64,000 nucleotides of DNA from Streptomyces sp. NBC_00459 (GCF_036013955.1 NZ_CP107903.1:992001-1056000), one strand, 5' to 3'; counted from the first letter of the stretch, positions 33,419-42,598 are shown. Program-made: numbers and translations. Notes: generated by a model from the letters alone, not told the origin.

Positions 33419-35761
33419 TCACAGGGCGACGAGCTGCCAGTCCTGGTTGGGGCCGTCGGTGGTGGGCCACTGGATGACCTTGACACCGTCCGTGGTGGCG
33501 GCGTCCTTGACGTCGGCGCACCATCCGTTACGGACGTTGACGAGCCGGTAGTAGCCACCGGCCTGTGAGGGGACCAGGTTCCACCACTGGTTGTCGCCAC
33601 CGTCGTCGGTCGACTGGTCCAGGATCGCGCCCTTGAGCGAGTTGTCCGGGCTCTCCAGGAGTTTGCCGCTGCGGACGTTGGCCAGTCGGTAGGAGCCGTC
33701 GGCGTTCGGCAGCAGCTTCCACTGCTGGTTGGTGCCGCCGGTCGAGGGCCACTGGATGATGGCGGCGCCGTCGGCGCCGGAGGCGTCGCTGACGTCCATG
33801 ACCTTGCCGCTCTTGCGGTTCACCAGCCGGAAGGTGCCCAGGTCCGCGGTGAAGGGCCGGTCGTAGATCTCCAGGTTGCGGATGGACGCCCAGACCCCGG
33901 CGGGCAGTCCGGTGACCGTCACCCGTACGTAGCGTGCCTGTCCACTGAGTACGACGGTCTGCACCTGGCTGGTGCTGGTGGTGTCGGTACGGTCGGCGAG
34001 CGTGGTCCAGGTGGCGCTGTCGGTGGAACCCTCGATCCGGTAGCGGTAGTTGGTGGCGTCCAGCTCCCATGCGATCCGGGCGCCGGTGAGGGACTTGGCC
34101 GCTCCCAGATCGACCTTGAGCCAGTTCCCGGTGTTGCCGTTGTTCGCGCACCAGCGGGTGACGGTGGCCCCGTCGACAGACATGGCCGCGGTGTTGCCCT
34201 TGGACGTCTCCTGGCTGCTGGCGGTGGCTGCCTTGCCCACGGCGATGTCGGCCGGCTGCACCGTCCGGTCCAGGGCCACGCCGACCACGCTGTCCTCGGG
34301 GATGCGGGTCCGATCGATCCCGGTGACCGTCACCTTGCCGTCCGCGCCGACGGAGTACGGCAGGTCGGTACCCGAGGCCACGTCGTAGACGCGTGTGACC
34401 TGGGCGTCCCCTATCGAGGGGGTGGTGAAAGAGGTGCCGCTGTAGCCGGGCAACAGGTGGAGGTAGAAGGTGCTCCCCTTGTACGTGTAGCCGTACTTGC
34501 CGTCGAGAGGCTGCCAGGGGCCGCCGGTGGTGCCGTAGACGGCCTCGCCGCAGGTGGTCATGAAGGAACCGATCCTGCGCACCAGGTCCGCCTGGGCGGT
34601 GGGGACCGCACCGGTGCGGTCCGGACCGACGTTGACCAGGCAGGTCATGTTCCGCACCCAGGCGTTGACCAGGATGTTCATGGCCGTGCCGAAGCCCATC
34701 ACGCTCGCGCCGGCCTTGTAGCCCCAGGCACCACCGATGGTGAAGCACTTCTCCGCCACCTTGCCGGTACGGATCGCACCGGACGGAACGGAAGGGCCCT
34801 CCTCGCTGGTGAAGTCGCCGATCCAGCCGGAGCGCAGGGTGGTGACGATGTCCGGCTGATGCTTGCGCACGAGTCCGGTCAGGCCCAGCGGCTTGCCGGT
34901 GGCGGGGTCGGTCTCGCTGTGGGCGGAGTCCACCGGCCACTCGTTCGCCGGGTCGCGGAACCTGCCCGGTTCCCAGAAGAACGCGGCGGACGCGTCGGAG
35001 CCCTGCTGGCCGAGCCAGCCGCCGTCCCACCACAGGTCGTCGATCTTGCCGTACTGGGTGACCAACTCCCTGACCTGCTGGTACAGCTCGTTCTTCATGA
35101 TCCGCGCGTTCTCCTTGTGCGCGGGATCGGTGGTGTAACCCCACTTGTTGGCCAGACAGTTGGTGCCGTTGACGTCGTAGTAGCCCGGGTAGCGCCAGCT
35201 CAGCGGCGAGATGTACAGGCCCACCTTCAGGCCGGCATCGCGTACGGCGGTGACGTACCGGCCGATGAAGTCCGCCTGGAGCGGGGCCTGTCCCGCGTGC
35301 CAGGCGTTCGGGTGGGTGGAGGGCCACAGCGCGAAGCCGTCGTGGTGGCGGGCCGTGAGCACCGTGTACTTCGCGCCCATGTCCTTGGCCAGTTGGGCCC
35401 AGTCGGCCGGGTTGTAGGCGGTGGCGGTGAACTGTTCGCCGGTGGCGTCGGTGACGTACTTCCGGTAGTTCTCCGGGGTGACGGCGGCGTTCTCCATGAA
35501 CCACTCGCCCTTGGCCGGGCCGGAGTAGACGCCCCAGTGGATGAACATGCCGAGCTTGGCATCCCGCAACCACTGGATCTTCTCGTCGGACTGCTGCTCC
35601 ACGCCCATGTCGATCTTGGGGATCCGCAGCGGCGGGAGCGGCAACGGCTCACCGGCGGCAGCAGCATGGGCGGGTACCGCCAGTGTCGGGGTGACGGCGG
35701 CGGCGACCGTCATGGCCGCCATACCGGCCAGCACTCTTCGTCGAGTGATCGGCTGTGACAA
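33419..35761 (-). CDS. Secreted GH29 alpha-L-fucosidase with CBM32 and ricin-B (CBM13) domains
   Basis: A 780-residue Tat-exported enzyme (TRRRVLAGMAAMTVAAAV signal). The GH29 barrel (about 45-400) includes LGMFIHWGVYSG, TARHHDGFALWPS and the nucleophile region KIDDLWWDGGWLG. A beta-sandwich and an F5/8 type C (CBM32) domain (about 510-645) follow, then three ricin-B repeats ending in NQQWKL, DNQWWN and NQDWQL. It removes terminal alpha-L-fucose from glycans outside the cell. TTG 35761 is chosen: AGGAGAAGGA lies 2-3 nt upstream, and codons farther up would displace the Tat motif. It shares its promoter region with the divergent GH43 gene, and the promoter resembles that of the second GH29 gene. 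Confidence 0.92.
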   Translation of the reverse strand: MSQPITRRRVLAGMAAMTVAAAVTPTLAVPAHAAAAGEPLPLPPLRIPKIDMGVEQQSDEKIQWLRDAKLGMFIHWGVYSGPAKGEWFMENAAVTPENYRKYVTDATGEQFTATAYNPADWAQLAKDMGAKYTVLTARHHDGFALWPSTHPNAWHAGQAPLQADFIGRYVTAVRDAGLKVGLYISPLSWRYPGYYDVNGTNCLANKWGYTTDPAHKENARIMKNELYQQVRELVTQYGKIDDLWWDGGWLGQQGSDASAAFFWEPGRFRDPANEWPVDSAHSETDPATGKPLGLTGLVRKHQPDIVTTLRSGWIGDFTSEEGPSVPSGAIRTGKVAEKCFTIGGAWGYKAGASVMGFGTAMNILVNAWVRNMTCLVNVGPDRTGAVPTAQADLVRRIGSFMTTCGEAVYGTTGGPWQPLDGKYGYTYKGSTFYLHLLPGYSGTSFTTPSIGDAQVTRVYDVASGTDLPYSVGADGKVTVTGIDRTRIPEDSVVGVALDRTVQPADIAVGKAATASSQETSKGNTAAMSVDGATVTRWCANNGNTGNWLKVDLGAAKSLTGARIAWELDATNYRYRIEGSTDSATWTTLADRTDTTSTSQVQTVVLSGQARYVRVTVTGLPAGVWASIRNLEIYDRPFTADLGTFRLVNRKSGKVMDVSDASGADGAAIIQWPSTGGTNQQWKLLPNADGSYRLANVRSGKLLESPDNSLKGAILDQSTDDGGDNQWWNLVPSQAGGYYRLVNVRNGWCADVKDAATTDGVKVIQWPTTDGPNQDWQLVAL

Positions 35762-35895
35762 GGTCCTTCTCCTGACTGTCCACAAGACAGCACACAGGTG
35801 CTGCGACTCGGCGTCGGGTCGAACAGATCGGATACGTCACCGCAGGGACGGCGAGACACAGGGGAGCCGCACAGGAACATGCGTTTCGCCGGGTG

Positions 35896-35936
35896 ACATC
35901 GGATGTATTAATCAGCAACAGAGCTTGCCATGTCTA
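35896..35936 (-). promoter_or_regulatory. GH29 promoter cassette A1: TAGACA box plus ACAT-N3-ATGT operator
   Basis: On the minus strand TAGACA (35936-35931), a 20-nt spacer, TAATAC (35910-35905) and the palindrome ACATCCGATGT (35906-35896) follow in that order, 134 nt before the fucosidase start. The same series with the same 20-nt spacer precedes the other GH29 gene at 37721-37761. The palindrome ACAT-CCG-ATGT looks like a regulator site beside the promoter. Confidence 0.65.
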
Positions 35937-36003
35937 GAGGTCGGCCGAAAATTCGCATAATCGCTCAGGTCATCGCATCAGGGAGGAGGGAGCGATCCCG
36001 CAT

Positions 36004-36014
36004 ACATAGGATGT
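36004..36014. promoter_or_regulatory. Operator B1 (ACATAGGATGT)
   Basis: A perfect ACAT-N3-ATGT palindrome within ATACATAGGATGTGT (36002-36016). The identical 15-mer, in the same orientation relative to the fucosidase gene, occurs at 37628-37642. It sits about 20 bp upstream of the -35 box of the GH43 promoter. Confidence 0.65.
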
Positions 36015-36032
36015 GTAATCGCGATCAAAGCG

Positions 36033-36061
36033 TTGACGAAGCCCCACTTCCCCCCTACCGT
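36033..36061 (+). promoter_or_regulatory. Candidate promoter for the GH43-CBM13 gene
   Basis: TTGACG (36033-36038) and TACCGT (36056-36061) with 17-bp spacing fit a housekeeping sigma promoter; the start would fall near 36068, about 49 nt before the ATG. Confidence 0.5.
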
Positions 36062-36116
36062 CCTCCAACGGAGTCGCACACAACCAAACAAATCGCAAGC
36101 TCCACCGAGGTGAAGC

Positions 36117-37559
36117 ATGATGCTCCGACGCGCCCTCACCTGTGTGTTGGCCGCCCTCCTGAGCGTGACCGCCCTGCTCATCATCGGCTCAGCCGCCCAG
36201 GCGTCCACGGTCGTCATCACCAACGCCACCCAGTTCACCGACACCACCGGCGCCGCCGTCCACGCCCACGGCGGCGGGGTGATCGAAGTCGGCTCGTACT
36301 ACTACTGGTTCGGCGAGAACCGAAACGCGGACAACACCTTCAGGGCCGTCTCCGCCTATCGCTCGTCCGACCTGAAGACCTGGGAGTTCAGGAACGACGT
36401 CCTGACCCAGGCCGGCGCCCCCGAACTGGCGGTCGCCAACATCGAGCGGCCCAAGGTCATCTACAACGCCGTCACCGGCAGGTTCGTGATGTGGATGCAC
36501 AAGGAGAACGGCACCGACTACAACCAGGCCCGCGCGGCTGTCGCCGTCTCGGACACCGTCGACGGCGACTACACCTGGAAGGGCAGCTTCCGGCCTCCGA
36601 CCGGCACCACGTCCCGCGACATGACCCTGTTCAAGGACGACGACGGCACGGCGTACCAGATCACCTCCGCCGCCGGCAACGCCGACCTGCAGATCTGGAG
36701 ACTCACCGCCGACTACACGGCCTACGAGAGCCTGACCGCGAACCCCTGGGCAGGCACCTTCCGTGAGGCTCCGGCGCTGTTCAAGCGGGGCGGCGTCTAC
36801 TTCATGCTGACCTCCGGCAACAGCGGCTGGAAGCCCAACCAGCAGAGGTACGCCACGGCCGGCAGCATCGCCGGCCCTTGGACGCCCATGACCGATGTCG
36901 GCGACGACACCGGCTACGGCTCCCAGACCACGTTCGTGCTGCCCGTCCACGGCACCTCGGGCACCTCGTACCTCTACCTGGGCGACCGCTGGGGCAACTC
37001 CATGGGTGGCACTGTCAACGACTCGCAGTACGTCTGGCTCCCGCTGACCTTTCCCACCCGGACCACCATGAACCTGCCGTGGTACCCGCAGATCTCGGTC
37101 GACACCGAGGCCGGCACGGTCACCGGCACGGGCGGCGGCCCCTACTACAACCTGGCGGCCCGGCACAGCGGAAAGTGCCTCGACATCTCCGACAACTCCG
37201 CCGGCGACGGTGCGGTCGCCCTCCAGTACACCTGCGGCAGCGGCCTCAACCAGCAGTGGCGGTTCAAGGACACCGGCAACGGATACGTCCAGATCCTCGC
37301 CCAGCACAGCGGCAAGTGCCTGGACGTCGCGGGCAACTCCACCGCCGACGGCGCCTTCGTGAACCAGTACCGCTGCACCACCGGCACCAACCAGCAGTGG
37401 CAGTTCCAGGACCTGGGAGACGGCTACCACCGGCTCGTCGCCCGGCACAGCGGCAAGTGCCTCGACGTGGCGGACGCTTCCACGGCCAACGGCGCACGCC
37501 TCGTCCAGTGGCCCTGCGGCACCGGCGCCAACCAGAGGTTCCAGCGGCGCGCGGCGTGA
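36117..37559 (+). CDS. Secreted GH43 glycosidase (likely exo-beta-1,3-galactanase type) with ricin-B CBM13
   Basis: A 480-residue secreted enzyme with a Sec signal (MMLRRALTCVLAALLSVTAL, cleaved after AQA). The GH43 propeller (about 30-330) opens with VHAHGGGVIEVGSYYYWFGE and continues NIERPKVIYNAVTGRFVMWM, TSRDMTLFKDDDGTAYQ and FREAPALFKRGGVYFMLTS. This HAHGGG form, without the usual base Asp, is what is known for subfamily 24 exo-beta-1,3-galactanases. Three ricin-B repeats follow (each HSGKCLD.. ending QW or RF). It would trim the beta-1,3-galactan backbone of type II arabinogalactan. GAGG lies 6 nt before the first of two ATGs. It is divergent from the GH29 gene. Confidence 0.88.
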   Translation: MMLRRALTCVLAALLSVTALLIIGSAAQASTVVITNATQFTDTTGAAVHAHGGGVIEVGSYYYWFGENRNADNTFRAVSAYRSSDLKTWEFRNDVLTQAGAPELAVANIERPKVIYNAVTGRFVMWMHKENGTDYNQARAAVAVSDTVDGDYTWKGSFRPPTGTTSRDMTLFKDDDGTAYQITSAAGNADLQIWRLTADYTAYESLTANPWAGTFREAPALFKRGGVYFMLTSGNSGWKPNQQRYATAGSIAGPWTPMTDVGDDTGYGSQTTFVLPVHGTSGTSYLYLGDRWGNSMGGTVNDSQYVWLPLTFPTRTTMNLPWYPQISVDTEAGTVTGTGGGPYYNLAARHSGKCLDISDNSAGDGAVALQYTCGSGLNQQWRFKDTGNGYVQILAQHSGKCLDVAGNSTADGAFVNQYRCTTGTNQQWQFQDLGDGYHRLVARHSGKCLDVADASTANGARLVQWPCGTGANQRFQRRAA

Positions 37560-37629
37560 CGACCGTCCCGGGTCCACCCGGAAGGCAGATACGGGACCGC
37601 TGAGCGACCGGACATCGCATCCGGTGAAC

Positions 37630-37640
37630 ACATCCTATGT
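37630..37640. promoter_or_regulatory. Operator B2 (ACATCCTATGT)
   Basis: The 15-mer ACACATCCTATGTAT (37628-37642) is the exact reverse complement of the B1 sequence at 36002-36016. It lies downstream of the GH43 gene and 78 bp upstream of the TAGACA box of the next fucosidase. Confidence 0.65.
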
Positions 37641-37720
37641 ATCTGGAACTTGACCTGAAGAACCGAACATGCATGCCGCTCGAAAATGCAGGCCTGATCT
37701 GGCGATTCTCTTCACGGGTC

Positions 37721-37761
37721 TAGACAGAGCACCTACTGGCACCCGTTAATACATCCGATGT
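37721..37761 (+). promoter_or_regulatory. GH29 promoter cassette A2: TAGACA box plus ACAT-N3-ATGT operator
   Basis: TAGACA (37721-37726), 20 nt, TAATAC (37747-37752) and ACATCCGATGT (37751-37761) repeat cassette A1 with identical spacing. The shared core is TTAATACATCCGATGTC. It ends 88 nt before the fucosidase ATG. Confidence 0.65.
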
Positions 37762-37849
37762 CGATGTGCCGGAAACACAGTCAGGCCGCCGCCAACCGTC
37801 CCCGTACACCGTCACCGCAACCAGCGCCATCGATCGACAGGAGTGGGCC

Positions 37850-39805
37850 ATGTCCTCACCACGAATGAATCGCCGTACGTTTCTCGGCGCGGCGGGTGCA
37901 GCCACCGCCGCGACCGCACTGCCGCTCTTCCCCGGCTTCTCCGGCCTGCTGTCGCAGGCGTCCGCCGCGGACGCGCAGACCAACCTGAGCAAGATGGTCG
38001 ACTTGCGGTTCGGCATGTTCAACCACTTCAGTCTGGGCACCTTCACCAACGAGGAGTGGGCGGAGCCCAACCAGAGCCCCGCCCTCTTCGCTCCCCCGAG
38101 CGTCAACTGCGCACAGTGGGCCGACGCGGCGGCCGCCGCGAAGATGAGCTACGGCATCCTCACCACCAAGCACCACGACGGCTTCGCCCTGTGGCCGAGC
38201 GCCTTCGGCACCCAGAACGTCGCCAACAGCTCCTACAAGCACGACGTGGTGAAGGCCTACTGCGACGCCTTTCGCGCGAAGGGGCTGAAGGTCGGGCTTT
38301 ACTACTCGATCTGGGACCGCACCTTCGGCGTCGAGGCGTGGGAGAGCCGGCACAAGGTGTCCGGGCTCCAGATCACCGACGCCATTCAGCCCAAGCACAT
38401 GGCCTTCGTGCTCGGTCAGATCCGCGAGCTGCTCACCAACTACGGCACCATCGACATGTTCATGACGGACGGTTACGCATGGCAGGCGGGGCAGCAGGCC
38501 GTCTCCTACCAGGCGATCCGTTCGCTGGTGAAGGAGCTGCAGCCGGACTGCGTCACACTCGACATCGGCGGACTGTACGAGCCCTTCCTCAGCGACGCGA
38601 TCTTCTTCGAGGAGCCGCTGGGCGTCACGGCACCTGCGGGCAACACCTATGCCGGTATGCAGGGACAGACCATCAGCAACGGCTGGTTCTGGCACCCCTC
38701 CACCCCGACCGAGGGCCTCATGAGCAAGTCCTCGATCCTCTCTCACCTGGCCGACCTGGAACCGAAGTACACCTCGTTCATCCTCAACTGCCCGCCCAAC
38801 CGCAACGGTCTGCTGGACACCAACGTCGTCAGCCGGCTCGCCGAGGTCGGTGCGGCGTGGAGCCCGAACACCTCCAGGCCGCCGCTGCCCGCCCAGCCTC
38901 TTCGCGCGGAGCACCCCGTCACACCGGTCAACGCGTACGCCACCGGCTTCCACACCGGCGAGGGTCCGTTCAACGCCGTCGACGGACTCAGCGACGTCCG
39001 CTACGAGACCTGCTGGTCGACCTGGGGACTGCCGGCGCCGCTGCCACAGTCCATCACCATCGACCTGGGCGGTGTGTGGAGCAACGTCTCCACCCTGGAG
39101 TACCTGCCCAAGCAGTGGAACCGCAACAACTCCACCGACGGCGACATCACTTCGTACACCATCTCCACCAGCACCGACGGTACGACCTTCACCCAGGTCG
39201 CCACCGGCAACTGGACCGGCGGCAACCGCACGCCGAAGCTGACCGAGTGGCCCAACCGGAACGTGGGCTTCGTACGGATCCAGGTCAACGCGGCCACGGG
39301 CGGCTACGCCAACGTCAGCGGCCTCAGGATCGGCGGCCGGTCGGTCAAGCCGGCGCTGGTGTCCACCGCGCTGCCCGGCGACGGCACCGTCTACCGACTG
39401 GTCGCCCGGCACAGCGGCCAGGCCGCCGACGTGGTGGGCAGGCGCACCACCGACGGCACCCCGATCCAGCAGTGGCCCCTGCTTGACCAGACGAACCAGA
39501 AGTGGACCTTCATCAAGACAGGCGACGGCTACTACAAGATCAAGGGAGTGGGCAGCGGGAAGCTCCTGGAGATCGGGGGGCTCTCCCGCGCGGACGGCGG
39601 CACCGCCGGCATCTGGGGAGACGCTGCCGCTCCCCAGCAGCACTGGGCCGTCACACCCACCGGTGACGGGCACTTCATACTCGTCAACCGCTACAGCGGG
39701 CTCGCGCTCGCCGTGGACGAAGGCAGCACCGCCGACGCGGCCGCCGTCGAGCAGCAGCCCTACACGTCACAGACCCACCAGCAGTGGAAGATCATCCCCT
39801 TCTGA
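37850..39805 (+). CDS. Secreted GH29 alpha-L-fucosidase with discoidin-like and ricin-B domains
   Basis: A 651-residue Tat-exported enzyme (MNRRTFLGAAGAATAATAL). The GH29 barrel (about 45-345) carries LRFGMFNHFSLGTFTNEEW, TTKHHDGFALWPS, and the nucleophile region TIDMFMTDGYAW. It ends in a conserved region with PKYTSFILNCPPNRNG. An F5/8C-like domain (about 370-505) and a ricin-B trefoil (about 515-651, repeats ending NQKW, QQHW and HQQW) follow. It differs clearly from the GH29 at 33419-35761, so the pair probably splits linkages (for example alpha-1,2 versus alpha-1,3/4). AGGAG precedes ATG 37850. A hairpin follows the stop. Confidence 0.9.
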   Translation: MSSPRMNRRTFLGAAGAATAATALPLFPGFSGLLSQASAADAQTNLSKMVDLRFGMFNHFSLGTFTNEEWAEPNQSPALFAPPSVNCAQWADAAAAAKMSYGILTTKHHDGFALWPSAFGTQNVANSSYKHDVVKAYCDAFRAKGLKVGLYYSIWDRTFGVEAWESRHKVSGLQITDAIQPKHMAFVLGQIRELLTNYGTIDMFMTDGYAWQAGQQAVSYQAIRSLVKELQPDCVTLDIGGLYEPFLSDAIFFEEPLGVTAPAGNTYAGMQGQTISNGWFWHPSTPTEGLMSKSSILSHLADLEPKYTSFILNCPPNRNGLLDTNVVSRLAEVGAAWSPNTSRPPLPAQPLRAEHPVTPVNAYATGFHTGEGPFNAVDGLSDVRYETCWSTWGLPAPLPQSITIDLGGVWSNVSTLEYLPKQWNRNNSTDGDITSYTISTSTDGTTFTQVATGNWTGGNRTPKLTEWPNRNVGFVRIQVNAATGGYANVSGLRIGGRSVKPALVSTALPGDGTVYRLVARHSGQAADVVGRRTTDGTPIQQWPLLDQTNQKWTFIKTGDGYYKIKGVGSGKLLEIGGLSRADGGTAGIWGDAAAPQQHWAVTPTGDGHFILVNRYSGLALAVDEGSTADAAAVEQQPYTSQTHQQWKIIPF

Positions 39806-39815
39806 CCCTGCCGTC

Positions 39816-39850
39816 CGCGGGCGCGGGTCCTTGGGCACCCCGCGCCCGCG
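39816..39850 (+). terminator. Terminator hairpin after GH29 gene
   Basis: Perfect 12-nt GC-rich arms (39816-39827 and 39839-39850) around an 11-nt loop, starting 10 nt after the stop. Confidence 0.75.
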
Positions 39851-39983
39851 CAACGCATGCCTGATTCCCCTTCCGCCGAGGACGCCGGCACACCGGTCGC
39901 CATCGGCGTCCGGCCGTACTTCATCGGGCTCCCCCCAGGACCCCACCCTCATCGAGGCACCCGCAGAAAGACAGGGAACGCAC

Positions 39984-41414
39984 ATGTCCGCTGTTCTCGC
40001 ACGGCTGTCGGCGATGATCGTCGCCGCCTGCCTGCTGTTCACCGCCCAGGTCGTGGCCGCACCCGAACGGGCTGCGGCGGCCGATCCCGGTTACCTGATG
40101 ACGCACTTCATCGGGGACGGTTCGACCGGTCAGCAGATGTACTTCTCGTACAGCGCGGACGGTCTGAACTGGAACGACCTCAACGGCGGCGGGATGACCC
40201 TGCGTTCCACCGTGGGCACGCGTGGAGTGCGTGACCCCGCCCTGGTGCGCTCACCCGACGGCAGCAAGTACTGGATCATCGCGACCGACCTGTGCATCGG
40301 CTGCGGGCAGTCGTGGCCGGACTCGATGTCCAACGGCAGCCGCAGTCTCGTGGTGTGGGAGTCGACGGACCTGGTCACCTGGTCCGAGCCGTGGCTGCTC
40401 AACGTCGCCGGCGCGATCCCCGACGGGCGCAACGCCTGGGCCCCGGAGGCGATCTGGAACCCGGCCACCAACGACTACGTCCTGTACTGGGCGACGAACG
40501 CGACACGAGACGGTGTACTGAAGCACCGCATCTACTACGCGCGCACCAGTGACTTCCACACGATCACCACCCCGCAGCTGTACATCGAGCGTCCCGGCAC
40601 CCAGAACATCATCGACACCCAGATCGTCGAGGTCCCCTCCGGCGTCGGCAACTACCGCTACGTACGGGCCTCCAGCGCCGGCCAGATCACGTTGGAAGGC
40701 AGCAACTCGATCCTCGGCACCTGGACCGACCTCGGCAACCTCTCCGGCATCGGCCTGACCGGTTCGCAGGTCGAGGGCCCGATGTGGATGAAGTTCCGCG
40801 ACCGCAACGAATGGACCCTCTACCTCGACCAGTACGCCGCCGGAAAGGGATACATGCCGGTCGCGACGACCAACCCGTCCACCGTCGGCACCTACCGGCT
40901 TCCGGCGTCGGGAAGCTACAGCCTGGGCACGACCACCAAGCGCCACGGCTCGATCCTGAACCTGACGGCCGCCGAGGACGCCCGCATCCAGGCCCGCTGG
41001 GCCAACGTCACGGCCAAGCGACTGCAGTCCTTCAACTACCAGGACCGCTACGTCCGTCACACCAACTTCGACGTACGCATCGACCAGAACGTCACCAACG
41101 ACGACGCCAAGTTCCGCCCCCGCCCCGGCCTGGCAGGCACCGGCACCGTCTCCTTCGAATCGGTCAACTTCCCCGGCTACTACCTGCGCAGCGACGGAAC
41201 CGACTTCCAACTCGTCTACAACGACCGCACCACAGCCTTCGCCGAGGACGCCACCTTCCGCCAGGTCGCCGGACTCGCCGACGCCACCTGGTCCTCCTTC
41301 CAGTCCTACAACCACCCCGACCGCTACATCCGCCACTACGCGTACCAACTGAAGCTCGCAACGATCACCACCGCGGTTGGACGCAGCGACGCCACCTTCC
41401 GGCTGACGAGCTGA
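39984..41414 (+). CDS. Secreted GH43-type glycosidase with C-terminal CBM42 (AbfB) domain
   Basis: A 476-residue secreted protein with a Sec signal (MSAVLARLSAMIVAACLLFT, cleaved near ERAAAAD). The propeller domain (about 35-320) has TRGVRDPALVRSPDGSKYWI with the expected base Asp, NAWAPEAIWNPATNDYVLYW, and QVEGPMWMKFRDRNEWTLYL with a candidate acid Glu. The C-terminal 135 residues are an AbfB trefoil with repeats NYQDRYVRHTNFDVRID, NFPGYYLRSDGTDFQLV and NHPDRYIRHYAYQLKL. An arabinose-releasing activity is likely from the CBM42 partner. AGGGAA lies 6 nt upstream of the ATG. Confidence 0.87.
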   Translation: MSAVLARLSAMIVAACLLFTAQVVAAPERAAAADPGYLMTHFIGDGSTGQQMYFSYSADGLNWNDLNGGGMTLRSTVGTRGVRDPALVRSPDGSKYWIIATDLCIGCGQSWPDSMSNGSRSLVVWESTDLVTWSEPWLLNVAGAIPDGRNAWAPEAIWNPATNDYVLYWATNATRDGVLKHRIYYARTSDFHTITTPQLYIERPGTQNIIDTQIVEVPSGVGNYRYVRASSAGQITLEGSNSILGTWTDLGNLSGIGLTGSQVEGPMWMKFRDRNEWTLYLDQYAAGKGYMPVATTNPSTVGTYRLPASGSYSLGTTTKRHGSILNLTAAEDARIQARWANVTAKRLQSFNYQDRYVRHTNFDVRIDQNVTNDDAKFRPRPGLAGTGTVSFESVNFPGYYLRSDGTDFQLVYNDRTTAFAEDATFRQVAGLADATWSSFQSYNHPDRYIRHYAYQLKLATITTAVGRSDATFRLTS

Positions 41415-41513
41415 GCTGACAGTGCGCCCTGATGACGGCGCACCCCATGGGACTCTGTGCGGTGGATCCGCCATCGAGCGGCACGCACGCGTGGACCGCG
41501 ATCCGCAGGGATG

Positions 41514-42449
41514 TCAGGCCAGTGGTGCGGTGAGTTTCCGGGTGCTGGTGCCGGCGCCGAGGTCGGCGGCCAGGCTGCACGCGACGTTGTCGATGCCCAA
41601 CCGGTAGCCCGCGGTGTCCGGATACTGCACCAGACTGCCGGTCACGCTACCCGCGGGCTGTTCGGCCGCCTCGCGTTCCAGGACCGGCCGGCACAGCGCG
41701 GCGGCGGCGTTCTTCAGGGCGGCGTCCGTCGTGTAGCCGCCTTCGAGTTCGGCCACCTTCACGACCTCGGCGTCGTGCGGATCCTCGCACGCCCGCTTCG
41801 CCGCCTGTCCGGGCTGGGCGGCATCGGCGTTGAAACAGTCGCCCGTTCGCAGCATGTAGTACGGCACTTCGTCGCCGGCCAGCGGGACGAGCGACTCCAG
41901 GTCACTCGGGAACTCGCTCGGCAGGTCGGTGGGGAACTCGCTCGGAAGGCCGCTGGGGAGCCCGGACGGCAACGTGGGCAGCCTGGTGGGAAGTCTGGTG
42001 GGCAGTTCGGTCGGGATACTGAACGACGGCTCGGGGGTTCGACTTGAGCTCTGGCTGCCCCCGGGCGGGTTCTTGTCCGGGGTGTCGTCGCTTGCGGAGA
42101 CCATCAACACCACCGCGGCGACGACTCCGACTGCGACGATCGCCGCGAGCAGGATGAACAGAGGGCTCGGACGCCTGCCGGGGCCCCGGTGTCCGCCCGG
42201 GCCGTCGGGCGGTTCGGGCGGCACCAGTGGCAGCCCGCCGCCGCCCTGCACAGGCGGTCCGTCGCCTCCCGGGGGAGGTCCGTAGCCACCGTTCCCGTAG
42301 CCACTGTTCCCGTGGCCTTCGTAGGGAGGGCCGTAGCCGCCCCCGGCTGGCGGGCCGAACCCACCGGGAGGTGGGCCGAAGCCACCGCCCGGAGGCGGAC
42401 TGTCTCCCGGTGGCCCGGGCGGCTGAGGCGGTACGGGCGGCATGGCCAT
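41514..42449 (-). CDS. Single-pass membrane protein with septum-formation-family extracellular domain
   Basis: A 311-residue protein. A cytoplasmic Pro/Gly-rich low-complexity region (1-95, PPGGG-type repeats) precedes one membrane helix (SPLFILLAAIVAVGVVAAVV, about 94-114). A Ser/Pro linker with LPTRLPT and SGLPSGLPSEFP repeats follows, then a C-terminal domain (about 195-311) with GDCFNADAAQPGQ, RACEDPHDAEVVKVAELEG and AALCRPVLERE. That domain matches the actinobacterial septum-formation family, whose members are anchored extracellular proteins of unclear role. The start is ATG 42449 or 42443; neither has a good ribosome-binding site. Confidence 0.75.
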   Translation of the reverse strand: MAMPPVPPQPPGPPGDSPPPGGGFGPPPGGFGPPAGGGYGPPYEGHGNSGYGNGGYGPPPGGDGPPVQGGGGLPLVPPEPPDGPGGHRGPGRRPSPLFILLAAIVAVGVVAAVVLMVSASDDTPDKNPPGGSQSSSRTPEPSFSIPTELPTRLPTRLPTLPSGLPSGLPSEFPTDLPSEFPSDLESLVPLAGDEVPYYMLRTGDCFNADAAQPGQAAKRACEDPHDAEVVKVAELEGGYTTDAALKNAAAALCRPVLEREAAEQPAGSVTGSLVQYPDTAGYRLGIDNVACSLAADLGAGTSTRKLTAPLA

Positions 42450-42598
42450 ACCGTCAAGACTCGCCGCGAAACGGTCAGCACGCGACCCCCACGCGGAAGT
42501 TGATACGGGCTCATGCCATGGACCGCACGATTCCGGAGAAATCCGTGCCAGGCCCGGTCACAGGGGATCAACCGGAGCACAGTTGCATACACCAGTGA

